Shown one piece after another: positions 28,552-38,013 of a DNA stretch of 64,000 nucleotides (the stretch's first letter is position 1; every line of letters begins with the position of its first letter). The notes beneath the pieces are model-generated. The model did not search any database and was not told the DNA's origin. It saw only the letters and a program-made list of their open reading frames with translations. The stretch is from CAWJAP01 sp963834365 (GTDB lineage: Bacteria > Acidobacteriota > Vicinamibacteria > Vicinamibacterales > Vicinamibacteraceae). Both the position numbers and the translations under genes were made by a program. The stretch spans positions 68,700 through 132,699 of the forward strand of contig CAWIBS010000007.1 of the NCBI GenBank assembly GCA_963834365.1, written 5' to 3'.

Positions 28552-30600
28552 ATGCGAGCCCTGGTGGTCCTCGCCGTGCTGGCCGGTGCCGCGTGCCTGC
28601 CGGCCCGCCTGGCCGCCGACCCCCTGCCCGAGCGCGCGACGGGCGTCGCCGACTACGACATCCGCGTCACGCTCGATGCCACGGCGAAGCAGCTCACGGG
28701 TCGGGAGCGCATCGTCTGGCGCAATCCCTCGACCGACGCGGTCGGGGATCTCTGGTTCCATCTCTATCTCAACGCGTTCAAGAACACGCAGTCCACCTTC
28801 TGGCGCGAGTCGGGTGGACGGCTCCGCGACGACGCCATGCCCGAGGGCGGGTGGGGCTGGATCGACGTCACGTCGCTCACTCTGGCCGACGGCACCGACC
28901 TCACCTCCGCGCTCCGTTTCGAGGCACCCGACGATGGGAATTCGCGAGGACCGGACGGTGGCGCGCGTCGTGTTGCCCCGGCCAGTGGGGCCCGGCGAAT
29001 CGCTGACGATGGACGTCGCGTTCAAGGCGCAACTCCCCAAGGTCTTCGCCAGAACCGGCTACGCGGGCAACTATTTCCTGGTCGGCCAATGGTTCCCGAA
29101 GCTCGGCGTCTACGAGCCGGCCGGCCGGCGAGGACGCACGGTGGGCGGATGGAACTGTCACCAGTTCCATGCCTGGTCGGAGTTCTATGCGGACTTCGGT
29201 CGCTATCGCGTCGAGATGACCGTGCCCTCGTCCTTCGTCGTCGGTGCGACGGGACGCCGCGCTCGCCACGACCAATCATCCCGACGCCACGACCACCCAC
29301 GTCTACGAGCAGGCCGACGTGCACGACTTCGCGTGGACCGCCTCGCCGCGGTTCGTCACGCTGAAGCGTCGCTTCGTGGCGTCGCGCGACGTCAGCGAGT
29401 GGGAGTATCAGCGGGTCGCGCGCCTGCTGGATCGGCCGATCGAGCAGGTCCGGCTGACCGACGTGGACGTCACGCTGCTGCTGCAGCCGGAACATGTCAG
29501 GCAGGCGGAGCGGCACTTCCGGGCCGCCCTGCTCGCGATCAAGTGGTACGGCTCTGCGGTACGGGCGCTATCCGCATCCGACGCTCACCATCGTCGACCC
29601 GGCCTTCGGCGCCGAGGGGTCCGGCGGGATGGAGTACCCGACGTTCATCACAACCGGCACCTCCGCCCTCTACGACTGGTGGCCCTTCGATCGAATCCAA
29701 GAGCCCGAGATGGTCACCATTCACGAGTTCGGCCACCAGTTCTGGCAGGGGCTGGTCGCGAGCAACGAGTTCGAGGAGGCCTGGCTCGACGAAGGGATGA
29801 CGTCGTACTCGAGTGGCAAGGTGTTCGAGCGGCACTATCCGTCGCTCGCCGAGATCGGGGACATGCGCCTCAGCGAGGCGGATTTCATTCGAATCCAGAA
29901 CAACCCGAACCGGATCTTCGACTGGATCCGCAAGCCCTCGTGGACGTTCGACACCGGGCAGATCGCCTTCAACGTCTACGCGCGGCCCGAGCTCGTCCTG
30001 CGTACGCTCGAGGCGCATCTCGGCGAGGCGACGATGGCGCGCGTGATGCGGACGTACCACGAGCGATGGCGCTTCCGGCACCCGTCGAGCGACGATTTCT
30101 ACGCGGTGGCGAGCGAGGTCAGCGGACGAGACCTGCGCCCGCTGCTGACGCAGCTGTTCGAGTCGGGGGCGCTGCTGGACTACGAGATCGGCGAGGCGCG
30201 GAGCGAACGAGCCGTCGAACCGGCCGGGTATCTCGACGGTCCGAAGGGGCGGACACTGGTGCCGGAGCGCGACCCCGGGAGCAGCGGGTCCGGCCCGTTC
30301 GTCACGACAGTCGTCGTGCGGCGCCGCGGTGATGTCGTGCTGCCGGTGCCGATTGAGGTCACGTTCAGGGACGGCCACGTCGAACGACTGACCTGGCCCG
30401 GGACGGAGCGGTGGAAGCGGTTCACGTTCACGCGCGGGGAGCTCGACTCCGTCCGGCTCGATCCGCGCGGGTCGCTGATTTTGGACGTGGACTGGTTGAA
30501 CAACTCGCGACGGCTGACGCCGGATCGTCGGCCGGCGGCCAGCCTCGCGTCGCGCTGGCTCTTCGTGGTCCAGCAGGTGGTGTCATGGCTGGGACTGTGA
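28552..30600 (+). CDS. Exported M1-family zinc metallopeptidase (three frameshifts)
   Basis: About 681 residues when joined. It has a signal peptide (MRALVVLAVLAGAACLPARLA) and an aminopeptidase N-like beta domain ('DYDIRVTLDATAKQLTGRER'). The catalytic site is intact: 'TIHEFGHQFWQGL' gives H-E-x-x-H, and 'NEFEEAWLDEGMTSY' supplies the third zinc-ligand glutamate 18 residues on. Frames change by +1 near 28945, 29262 and 29560. It probably trims peptides in the periplasm. The last 16 bases overlap the next gene. Confidence 0.85.
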
Positions 30601-31550
30601 CGTCGGCGCGAGAGGCCGTTCGCGTGGGTCTCGCGGGGGCGCGGACGTTCACACTGCTCGTGGCGTTCGTCTGGGCGGTGCTGCTCGTGGTGTCGCTGAC
30701 CGCGGTATGGCCCGCCTGGCGGTGGTGGTCGGCGGCACTCGGCCCATCGCTCGAAGCCGATCGACTGCTGGCAGGTCTGGATCTCGCGGTCATCAAGGAG
30801 CTGTCCCACTACGACCGGACCGGGACCTTCGGGCTGGTGCGGGCGATGGCCGTCGGCGCAATGGCCCTCGCGCTGCTGCTGAACCCGTTGTTCGCCGCGG
30901 GCTTCATCGGCGTGCTGATCGATCGCCCGTCCCGCAGCACCGTGCAGGCGTTCCTGGCGCGAGGCGCGCGCCACTATGGGCCGTTTCTGCGGGCACTCCT
31001 GCTGACGGTCGCGATCGCCGGCGCAGTGGCCGCCATCGTGTTCCCCATTTCGTCGGCTGCACTCGAGGCCGTAGCCAGGTCGGGGTCGGAGCTCTCGACC
31101 CTCGGAGCCGGGGCTGCCGCCATCGTCCTTGCCACGCTGATCGCCGCATTCTTCGTCGCCGTGCTCGACGTGGCGCGCGTGAGGCTGGCGATCGACGAGT
31201 CGCGCAGCGCCCTCCGTGCCGTCAGGAGCGCCCTTGTCTTCGTGCCTCGACACCTTGGACGCTTCGCCGGCGTCGGGCTCGCGTATGGTGTCTTGCTCGC
31301 CGCGCTGACGGTCGTGGTGTTCGGCTTGAAGGGCCTGCTGCCGACTCCCGATTCGTGGGGGACGATTGCCGCAAGCGCGCTGCTGGCCCAGGCCCTGGGG
31401 TTCGGCCGCCTCTGGCTGCGGACCTCGACGCTCGCCAGCGAGCTCGAGCTGGTCCGGATGGCCTCGGTGGTTCCCGTCGTCGCCGCCGAACGCCCGATCG
31501 TTCTGCAGCCGGTGATGGTGGGTGCCGAGGATCGTGCACTGCCGGACTAG
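30585..31550 (+). CDS. Integral membrane protein of unknown function
   Basis: A 321-residue protein with about six hydrophobic segments ('FTLLVAFVWAVLLVVSLTAV', 'ALALLLNPLFAAGFIGVLID', 'AGAAAIVLATLIAAFFVAVL' among others) and short polar loops. No family motif is recognised. It overlaps the end of the M1 peptidase gene by 16 bp, which implies co-expression and perhaps a membrane partner role. ATG 30585 is the first in-frame start within the overlap. Confidence 0.75.
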   Translation: MAGTVTSAREAVRVGLAGARTFTLLVAFVWAVLLVVSLTAVWPAWRWWSAALGPSLEADRLLAGLDLAVIKELSHYDRTGTFGLVRAMAVGAMALALLLNPLFAAGFIGVLIDRPSRSTVQAFLARGARHYGPFLRALLLTVAIAGAVAAIVFPISSAALEAVARSGSELSTLGAGAAAIVLATLIAAFFVAVLDVARVRLAIDESRSALRAVRSALVFVPRHLGRFAGVGLAYGVLLAALTVVVFGLKGLLPTPDSWGTIAASALLAQALGFGRLWLRTSTLASELELVRMASVVPVVAAERPIVLQPVMVGAEDRALPD

Positions 31551-31597
31551 CGGCGGACACCCGGGATCAGCAGGGACTTCCCGCCTCCTCCAGTCTC

Positions 31598-33136
31598 ATG
31601 CCGATCGCCGTCATCGCCCTCTACGCGATCTTCCTGGGCGTCGGCTGGCGGGCGTCGCGGAAAGCGAAGGGCGGGACAGCCGCTGATCTGATCCTCGCGG
31701 GCAGGGCGATGCCGCTGTGGCTGGCGACCCTGACGATGACCGCCACGTGGGTCGATGGCGGCTACCTGCTCGGCACCGCTGAAGGGACCTTCAAGTCGAG
31801 TCTGGCGTCCGGTCTGCAGGGAGGCGTCTGCTTCGGCCTCAGCCTGATTCTCGGCGGAGTCTTCTTCGCCCGCGTGATGCGGCGCCACGAGTTCACGACG
31901 CTCATCGATCCCTTCGAAGCGCGCTTCGGTGCGGCCTGGGCGGTCGTCCTCTTCGTGCCGGCTATGCTCGCGGAAGTCTTCTGGAGCGCGGAGCTGCTGG
32001 TGGCGATCGGATCGACGCTGGGCGTGATGCTCGACATGCCGGTCGTGACCGCGATCCTCCTCTCGGCGCTCGTGGTCATCGCCTACACGATGGCCGGCGG
32101 CATGTGGTCGGTCGCCTACACCGATGCGCTGCAGCTCGGGTTGGTGGCGGTGGGGCTCGCGGTCGCGCTGCCATACGCGCTCGACGCCGCGGGCGGCTTC
32201 TCGGCGAGCTGGCATGGCTATCTCGCGGCGCGCGCCGATCGCGGTGGAGTCCTTCCCGGCGGAACCTACTGGAGCGTGCCGGCACTGGCCGGGTGGTGGG
32301 AATTGAGCCTGATGCTGACGCTGGGCGGCATTCCCTGGAACTGCTATTTCCAGCGCGTGCTGTCCTGCCAGTCGCCCGCCAAGGCGCAGTGGCATTCGCT
32401 GCTGGCGGGGGTGCTGACGATCGGCTTCACCCTGCCGCCGCTGCTGTTCGGCGTGGCGGCGTTCAGCTATGACTGGCCGGCGACACTCCAGGCCGCGCTG
32501 CAGGCAGAGCCGTCGAAGACGCTCCCCTTGATGCTGCGTGAGGGCACGCCGCCGATCGTCGCGCTCTTCGGGCTGGCGGCCATCATAGGTGCGGTGACCT
32601 CGAGCTTCAGCGCCTCGATCCTCTCGGCCGGCTCGATGGTCAGCTGGAATTGCGGCAAGCGGCTGTTGCGCCCGGATCTCACCGTCCGTCAGATGGCGGC
32701 CATCGTCCGGGCGTCGATTGCGCTGCTCGGCGTGGCCGCCATCCTCATGGCGCTCGGGGTGCAGAGCGTGCAGGCGCTCTGGTTCTTCACGAGCGACCTC
32801 GTGTTCGTGCTGCTGTTCCCGCAGCTCGTGTTCGCGCTCTTCGATCGCAAGGCCAATCTCGCCGGCTCGATCGCCGCCTTCGCCGTCTCATTCGTCCTTC
32901 GGCTGGGCGGCGGCGAACCGCTGCTCGGCCTGCCCCCGCTGATCCCGTACCCCGACATCTTCTCGTGGCTCCTCCCGGGCGATCCCGCGACCTGGTACGA
33001 CCCGGGGACCGGTGCGATGCTGTTCCCCTTCCGGACGCTCGCCACTGGCGTTGGATTGATCGTCCTCCCGGCCGTGTCCCGTCTCACCGGCGGCTGGACT
33101 CCGCCCCGTCCGCTGCGAAACGTCCTGACGCCCTGA
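31598..33136 (+). CDS. Sodium:solute symporter (SSS family)
   Basis: A 512-residue inner-membrane transporter with 12-13 transmembrane helices of the LeuT-like fold. Family features: 'LILAGRAMPLWLATLTMTAT' with 'WVDGGYLLGTAEG' (helix 1-2 Na+ region), 'YTMAGGMWSVAYTDALQLGL' and 'AAIIGAVTSSFSASILSAGS', the Na2-site helix. The pattern resembles the choline-transporter-like branch (CHT), but the substrate is not certain. It lies 47 bp after the membrane protein in the same direction, probably in one transcription unit with the peptidase. Confidence 0.85.
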   Translation: MPIAVIALYAIFLGVGWRASRKAKGGTAADLILAGRAMPLWLATLTMTATWVDGGYLLGTAEGTFKSSLASGLQGGVCFGLSLILGGVFFARVMRRHEFTTLIDPFEARFGAAWAVVLFVPAMLAEVFWSAELLVAIGSTLGVMLDMPVVTAILLSALVVIAYTMAGGMWSVAYTDALQLGLVAVGLAVALPYALDAAGGFSASWHGYLAARADRGGVLPGGTYWSVPALAGWWELSLMLTLGGIPWNCYFQRVLSCQSPAKAQWHSLLAGVLTIGFTLPPLLFGVAAFSYDWPATLQAALQAEPSKTLPLMLREGTPPIVALFGLAAIIGAVTSSFSASILSAGSMVSWNCGKRLLRPDLTVRQMAAIVRASIALLGVAAILMALGVQSVQALWFFTSDLVFVLLFPQLVFALFDRKANLAGSIAAFAVSFVLRLGGGEPLLGLPPLIPYPDIFSWLLPGDPATWYDPGTGAMLFPFRTLATGVGLIVLPAVSRLTGGWTPPRPLRNVLTP

Positions 33137-34594
33137 GCCCTCATGCGACCTTGGAGTCTCTTCGCGGACGATCATGTGAGCGGATTGCCGCGGCCGGATC
33201 GTCAGACCGAAGGCGATGCCGCTGCCGAACAACACGCCCTCGAACCCGTTGATGACCATCCGGGTCACCGGCCGCAGGCGCTCTTCGCCGAGCAGGCGCG
33301 CCAGCGGATCCAGCCCCACCTGCGATCCCGCGAATGCGCCGGCCATCAGATCCAGGCTCGACCCGACGAGATGCCGTCCGGCGAGCGCCAGGGCGACCGC
33401 GCCGGTCGCCGTTGCCAGGCCGGTGAGGGCGGCCACGCGCCAGCGGGCCCGTCCGCGGGGGGTGGCCATGCCGCCCTGCGGGAGTCGCCGGGTCGCGATG
33501 GCGTACCCGATGCCCGTGGCCGCGCCGAGGACCAGGCCTTCGAGCGGCCCACCCATCCCGGGAATATCGCGGCCGAATACTCCGGTCAACACCGCGCGCG
33601 CGGCGTAGTGCGCGAGCCAGCCAGTCAGCAGGCCGGTCAGGGCTCCGCCGATGGCGAGCGCCACCGCGCGCGCCGAGCGCGCCACCGCTTCGGCCGCGGC
33701 CAGTCCCGTCCCAACGCCGGCGCCGCCCAGCGCACCGGCGACAGCGCCGACAATGGCCAGCGTGAGCGCCACCGGCGCGTCGGTCTCGCTGCCAGGCACG
33801 AAGCGAAGGGCCAGCCCGCCCGACAGCCCCGCCAACGTGCCGGCCGCGGCCGCGCCAAGGGCTGCGGCCGCCCACCGGGCCGAGGCGAGCGCCAGCCCCT
33901 GACGGCACCGCCGCGCCACCAGCGCCGTGACCGCGCGCCAGCCCCCGGGGACGCCGAGCAGCGGGACCGGGCCAGCATCAGGGGCGTCCCATCGCGCGTC
34001 CCGCAGGACGGCCCGCCCGTCCTCGTGGCCCGGCCGCTCGTCGAGCCGCCGAAGCGCCGCGGCGGTCCCGAGCTCGTGGAGAGCGATGGCGGCATCGTAT
34101 CGCTGCTCGTCGGTCGCCTCGCGGTGAATCCCCTCCCGCAGCAGGATGCTCAGCAGCGGCGCGAACGGATCGGGCGCCGGTGCCGATCCGTCCGGCGCTG
34201 CCACTTCTCCATCCGCCGGGGTTGAAGTCCGAACTTCAGCTCTGCCCGGATCGGCCGCCACCGGCGAGGGCCCCGCATCGTCCTCCACTTCGACCGGCAC
34301 GAACACGAACTGGTAGCCCCGGCGCGACACCGTCCGGACGAACCGCGGCTCGCGGGGATCGTCGCTGAGGGTGCGGCGAATCGTCCGGATGGCTTGCGTC
34401 AGGGCGCTGTCGGACACTACGACGTCGGTCCAGACCCGGTCGAAGATCTCCTGCTTGCTGACCGCACGGTCCCGCTGCTCGACCAGCAGGATCAGCAGAT
34501 CGAAGTAGCGGGGAATGAGGGGTACGACGCGGCCGCCGCCGGCGAGCACCCGCCGCGCCGGCGAGAGCACGAAATCCCCGAACCGGTACCGCAC
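32888..34594 (-). CDS. Membrane-bound winged-helix transcriptional regulator
   Basis: As sequenced, 568 residues. Residues 1-100 are an OmpR/CadC-type winged helix ('FDLLILLVEQRDRAVSKQEI', 'DSALTQAIRTIRRTLSDDPR', 'RRGYQFVFVPVEV'). A linker of about 130 residues is followed by a run of Gly/Ala-rich membrane helices. The last 85 residues are low-complexity and read antisense through the end of the symporter gene, which is suspicious. A single inserted base near 33185 would end the protein at 33172, in the intergenic gap, and fits the indel bias seen elsewhere. GTG 34594 is the start, nearly leaderless. It probably senses a membrane signal directly, as CadC does. Confidence 0.7.
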   Translation of the reverse strand: MRYRFGDFVLSPARRVLAGGGRVVPLIPRYFDLLILLVEQRDRAVSKQEIFDRVWTDVVVSDSALTQAIRTIRRTLSDDPREPRFVRTVSRRGYQFVFVPVEVEDDAGPSPVAADPGRAEVRTSTPADGEVAAPDGSAPAPDPFAPLLSILLREGIHREATDEQRYDAAIALHELGTAAALRRLDERPGHEDGRAVLRDARWDAPDAGPVPLLGVPGGWRAVTALVARRCRQGLALASARWAAAALGAAAAGTLAGLSGGLALRFVPGSETDAPVALTLAIVGAVAGALGGAGVGTGLAAAEAVARSARAVALAIGGALTGLLTGWLAHYAARAVLTGVFGRDIPGMGGPLEGLVLGAATGIGYAIATRRLPQGGMATPRGRARWRVAALTGLATATGAVALALAGRHLVGSSLDLMAGAFAGSQVGLDPLARLLGEERLRPVTRMVINGFEGVLFGSGIAFGLTIRPRQSAHMIVREETPRSHEGSGRQDVSQRTGRSPAAGETGHGREDDQSNASGERPEGEQHRTGPRVVPGRGIAREEPREDVGVRDQRGQAEQRFAAAQPKDE

Positions 34595-34695
34595 AGTCGA
34601 ATGCTAGCGCAATCGGCTCCGCGCTTCAGGCTTCTGACTCCCAGACCGACGGCAGCATTCTCCGCTGGGCTCACCAGCTATGTGGAAGAGCAAGC

Positions 34696-35838
34696 TCAGC
34701 GCGCTCGCGCGATCTGCTCGCGGCGCCCGCGCGAGCGTCCGACCAACGACACCTTTCGGCCGCACGCCCGCGTGGAGACGATGTGGTGAACGATATGCGC
34801 GGCATCTCGTCCCACGCCTCCCACCAGCGACGAGCTCAGCGAGTAGAGGAAGAGAAGCCCGATGAAGTAGAGCCCCGGGCAGGATTCGACAATGCCTCGA
34901 TCGTGAAGGGGAATGCCGTTGTGGGACGGGAGCGGGAGATCGATCCAGTCATGGCTGGGGGTGAATCCCGTACACCAGATGACGTTCGCCACCTCGAGGA
35001 CCCTTCCATCGTCGAGGACGGGATATCCATTCCTCACCCCCGTCATTCGCGGCACTCGCTCGATGCCCGCCGCGGCGAAGTCCTTGCGTCGCACGCGGCC
35101 CAGAGGGAGCCCGCGAGGGGGGTCGAGAAAGTGGTCGCGAACCTTTCTGCCGATGTAACGGTTCACCGTCAACACCCGCGTCGCCATGAACCACATGAGG
35201 GGTGTGAGCATTCGATCGAGAAGACTGCCGGCCCCTCCGGTGGGCTCCTGTCCCGTGTCCGGGCCCGATAACCACGTCCGGTAGTGCGGAGCGAGTTCGA
35301 TCGCGATCTCGGCGCCGGAGTTCCCAGCGCCAACCACCAGCACTCCCCCTTCCTGGATCTGGGATGGGTTGCGGTACTTCTGGGAATGGAGCTGGACGAT
35401 GCGCTCATCGAGCTCTCGCGCGAACTTCGGGATCCTGGGATTGCTGGAGGCGCCGGTCGCGACGACCGCGTTCTCGGCGATCAGCGTGTCCTTGCCACAG
35501 CTCACCTCGAATCGGTCGCCGACCTTCGACAGCCTGTCGACCTTGACCGCTGTTCGGACAGGGAGATCGAACGCACGGGCGTACGCCTCCAGGTAGTCGG
35601 CGATCTCGTCCTTGGTCGGATACGAGGTGGGCGGCCCGGGAAACGGCATCTCTGGCAGATTGTTGTAACGGCCCGGTGTAAAGAGATGAAGCGAATCCCA
35701 CCGCTTCCGCCAGGCATCACCGATCCGCTCGTTGTCGTCCAGGATCACGAACGGCAGACCCTGTCGCCTGAGGTGATAGCCGACAGCGAGACCAGCCTGG
35801 CTTCCACCGATGACCACGGTCCCGGGCTGATCACTCAC
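34696..35838 (-). CDS. FAD/NADPH flavin monooxygenase-like protein
   Basis: A 380-residue oxidoreductase. The FAD-binding motif is 'VVIGGSQAGLAVGYHLRRQG', the NADPH-binding motif 'VLVVGAGNSGAEIAIELAPH', with 'WDSLHLFTPGRYNNLPEMPF' between and 'VIWCTGFTPSHDWIDLP' near the C-terminus, as in CzcO/YUCCA-type monooxygenases. It starts at GTG 35838 (GAGG upstream), 10 bp after the small barrel protein's stop, so the two are co-transcribed. The substrate is unknown. The final 30 residues are basic. Confidence 0.85.
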   Translation of the reverse strand: MSDQPGTVVIGGSQAGLAVGYHLRRQGLPFVILDDNERIGDAWRKRWDSLHLFTPGRYNNLPEMPFPGPPTSYPTKDEIADYLEAYARAFDLPVRTAVKVDRLSKVGDRFEVSCGKDTLIAENAVVATGASSNPRIPKFARELDERIVQLHSQKYRNPSQIQEGGVLVVGAGNSGAEIAIELAPHYRTWLSGPDTGQEPTGGAGSLLDRMLTPLMWFMATRVLTVNRYIGRKVRDHFLDPPRGLPLGRVRRKDFAAAGIERVPRMTGVRNGYPVLDDGRVLEVANVIWCTGFTPSHDWIDLPLPSHNGIPLHDRGIVESCPGLYFIGLLFLYSLSSSLVGGVGRDAAHIVHHIVSTRACGRKVSLVGRSRGRREQIARAR

Positions 35839-35848
35839 GGTCAAGACC

Positions 35849-36148
35849 TCAGCTCTCGATTCGATAGATTTCCCGCCGGCCGCGATCGACGAGGTCGTGA
35901 TAGTCAGCCATGGTCTTCCGGAGGCTCTCATTGGCCATGAGCCGTTGCTCGATGGCGAAGAAATCCTCGATCTTCTCGACTTTCGCCTCAGCGACGATGG
36001 TCCAGAAGGGCTCGCCCGCGACGTCGGTGAGCACGCGAAGCGGTTCCTGTCCAATTTCTCGAAGAACCATTGAGATGCTTCGGAACTTCTCAACCATGTC
36101 GCGGACTTTCCCGGGCCTGCAGTTCAGAATTTCTCGGATCACGTACAT
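35849..36148 (-). CDS. Small NIPSNAP-like dimeric alpha/beta-barrel protein
   Basis: A 99-residue protein beginning 'MYVIREILNCRPGKVRDMVE' and continuing 'FWTIVAEAKVEKIEDFFAIE', the pattern of NIPSNAP/Dabb-type ferredoxin-like domains that form dimeric barrels. AAGGAG upstream of ATG 36148 fixes the start. It lies between the LuxR/TPR regulator and the flavin monooxygenase gene in the same direction; such small proteins often bind or modify the partner's substrate. Confidence 0.75.
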   Translation of the reverse strand: MYVIREILNCRPGKVRDMVEKFRSISMVLREIGQEPLRVLTDVAGEPFWTIVAEAKVEKIEDFFAIEQRLMANESLRKTMADYHDLVDRGRREIYRIES

Positions 36149-36225
36149 GACCTCACTCCTTTCTCGATCGCCCAAGCGGGAACCACGATATGGCTCCGGC
36201 GACTCGCGAACATCGGGGGGAACCC

Positions 36226-37869
36226 CTATTTCGCGCCGGATTCTGTCGAGGGGTTGCGAAGGGCCCAGGCCACCGCTTCAGCTCGGCTACGGAGTCCGAG
36301 CTTCGAGAGGATATGGCCCACGTGGTGCTCGACCGTTTTCGGACTGATGAAGAGCCGCTCGCCGATTTCGAGGTTGGATAGGCCGTGGCTGACGAGGTCC
36401 AGCACCTGGCGTTCACGCGACGTCAGCGGGCCCGCCACGCGCGGGCCCGGTCGACTGCCCGCGCCCAGCCCCCGCAGCAGTGCCGCGGCCCGGTCGGCGT
36501 GAGGACGCGCGTCGAGCTGCGTGAACATTGACGAGGCCAGCCGGGCGTCCTCTGCCGCGATCTCCCGATCAGTGGCGGCCAGGACCTGCGCCCACTCGAG
36601 TCGAGTGACGGCCGTGTCGAACGGCATCCCCGAGGTTTCGAAGAGCGTGCAGGCTTCTTCGAGAAGCGCTCCGGCAGCGCTGCCCGATGCCAGCTCGACG
36701 CGGGCAGTCGACAAACACGCCTGCGACTGAATGGGCGGCTGCTTCGCGCGTTCCGCGATTGCGGCAAGTCGCGCCGCAGCGGCCCGAGCCGCCTCGAGCT
36801 CTCCCAGTGCCAGACGGACCTCGACGAGCAGTCTGAGCAAGGGAACGGCAGGCAAGCCGTCGCCAAGCGCATCGAGCCGCCGCTCGAGGACGGCACCAGC
36901 CAGCGCCGCCTGCCCGCGTGCCAGGTGCAGCGCCGCCGACGCCTCCGCGGCCACGCCGTGCGTCTCGAAACCCGCCAGGAACTGGCTGGCCTCCTCGAGC
37001 CGTCCCCGCCGCACGCAGAGGAGTGCCAGACGACTCAGGCTGTGGACCTTCTCCGTCGGGTACTTCTGTTCGACAGCGCGGAGCGCCGCCCGCAGCTCGC
37101 GCTCGGCCTCGACCCAGCGCCCCCTCGCGATGAGCACGCCGCAATAGACGACCCGGCAATAGTGAAAGATCGGTACCGCGTTGTAACGACGCGCGAACGC
37201 GTCCACGACCTCGCACCACTGCACGGCGCGCGCGAAGTCGGCCGCGCGATCGCAGGCCGAGAGCATGTTGCAGCAGGCATCGCCCACGATGATGAGGTTG
37301 CGACCTCCCGCGGTTGCGGCCGCCACGGCCTCGTCGAGCAACGCCATACCTGCGTTCACGTCCCCGAGCGAGACGAGTCCGCGTCCCTGTTCGGACAGGG
37401 ACCAGACCTCCAAATCCAGGTCGCCGTGCTGCCGCGCAATCGCCAGGGCTTCGCGCGCGGGACCGACTGCCGTCGCCGCGTCGGGCGTCATCTTGCCCCG
37501 CAGCTGCACGAGCCAGCCGCGCTCGGCACAGGGCCCGGCGTCCTCCAGCAACCGTTCGGCGCGTTGCACCCAGCCATTCCCGGCCGCCACATTGCCGAGC
37601 GCCGAGAAGTAGCTCATTGCCAGCCAGAGCGCAGCGCGAGCGGCGCGGCAGGCATCGTTGGCTGCCTGATGGAGGATGAAAGCGCGGGTCCGCCGTTCGA
37701 TGCTCGGGCCGATCTCTTCGAGCCAGAACAGCGCCTCGCTCAGCCCCTCGAGCGCCGCCGTGGTTTCTTCACGGTCGAGACTGGCCTCGAAGTGCTCGCG
37801 CGCGCCGGTCCAGTCTCCGCAAGCAAGGGCCGCCGCACCCTGGGCGACTCGGCCCTCAACCGGGCTCAT
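36226..37869 (-). CDS. LuxR-type regulator with TPR-like sensor region
   Basis: A 547-residue protein. Residues 1-470 are Ala/Leu-rich helical pairs of TPR type ('FWLEEIGPSIERRTRAFILH', 'GRWVEAERELRAALRAVEQK'). The C-terminus is a LuxR helix-turn-helix: 'PLTSRERQVLDLVSHGLSNL' and 'IGERLFISPKTVEHHVGHIL'. It lacks an ATPase domain, so it is not a full MalT/LAL regulator. It lies upstream of, and reads toward, the barrel protein and monooxygenase genes, its likely targets. Confidence 0.85.
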   Translation of the reverse strand: MSPVEGRVAQGAAALACGDWTGAREHFEASLDREETTAALEGLSEALFWLEEIGPSIERRTRAFILHQAANDACRAARAALWLAMSYFSALGNVAAGNGWVQRAERLLEDAGPCAERGWLVQLRGKMTPDAATAVGPAREALAIARQHGDLDLEVWSLSEQGRGLVSLGDVNAGMALLDEAVAAATAGGRNLIIVGDACCNMLSACDRAADFARAVQWCEVVDAFARRYNAVPIFHYCRVVYCGVLIARGRWVEAERELRAALRAVEQKYPTEKVHSLSRLALLCVRRGRLEEASQFLAGFETHGVAAEASAALHLARGQAALAGAVLERRLDALGDGLPAVPLLRLLVEVRLALGELEAARAAAARLAAIAERAKQPPIQSQACLSTARVELASGSAAGALLEEACTLFETSGMPFDTAVTRLEWAQVLAATDREIAAEDARLASSMFTQLDARPHADRAAALLRGLGAGSRPGPRVAGPLTSRERQVLDLVSHGLSNLEIGERLFISPKTVEHHVGHILSKLGLRSRAEAVAWALRNPSTESGAK

Positions 37870-38013
37870 GGTTGGATTATGGTACCCACGCGCGCTCGTG
37901 GCGACGCCTCGTCGGCCACACCCGAATCGCGGAAGGGGTCGTCCTATGCGCTTCTCAGCAACGGTAGGGTAACTTCGCGATCAGGCTGACAAGATGGACG
38001 AATGCCTCACCCA

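Noticed and set aside
33137..34594. Minus-strand frame ending at 33141 as an alternative end of the winged-helix regulator
   Set aside because: Reaching it needs a deletion, against the local bias to insertions, and its residues do not resemble membrane helices; the 33172 end is more likely if an indel exists.
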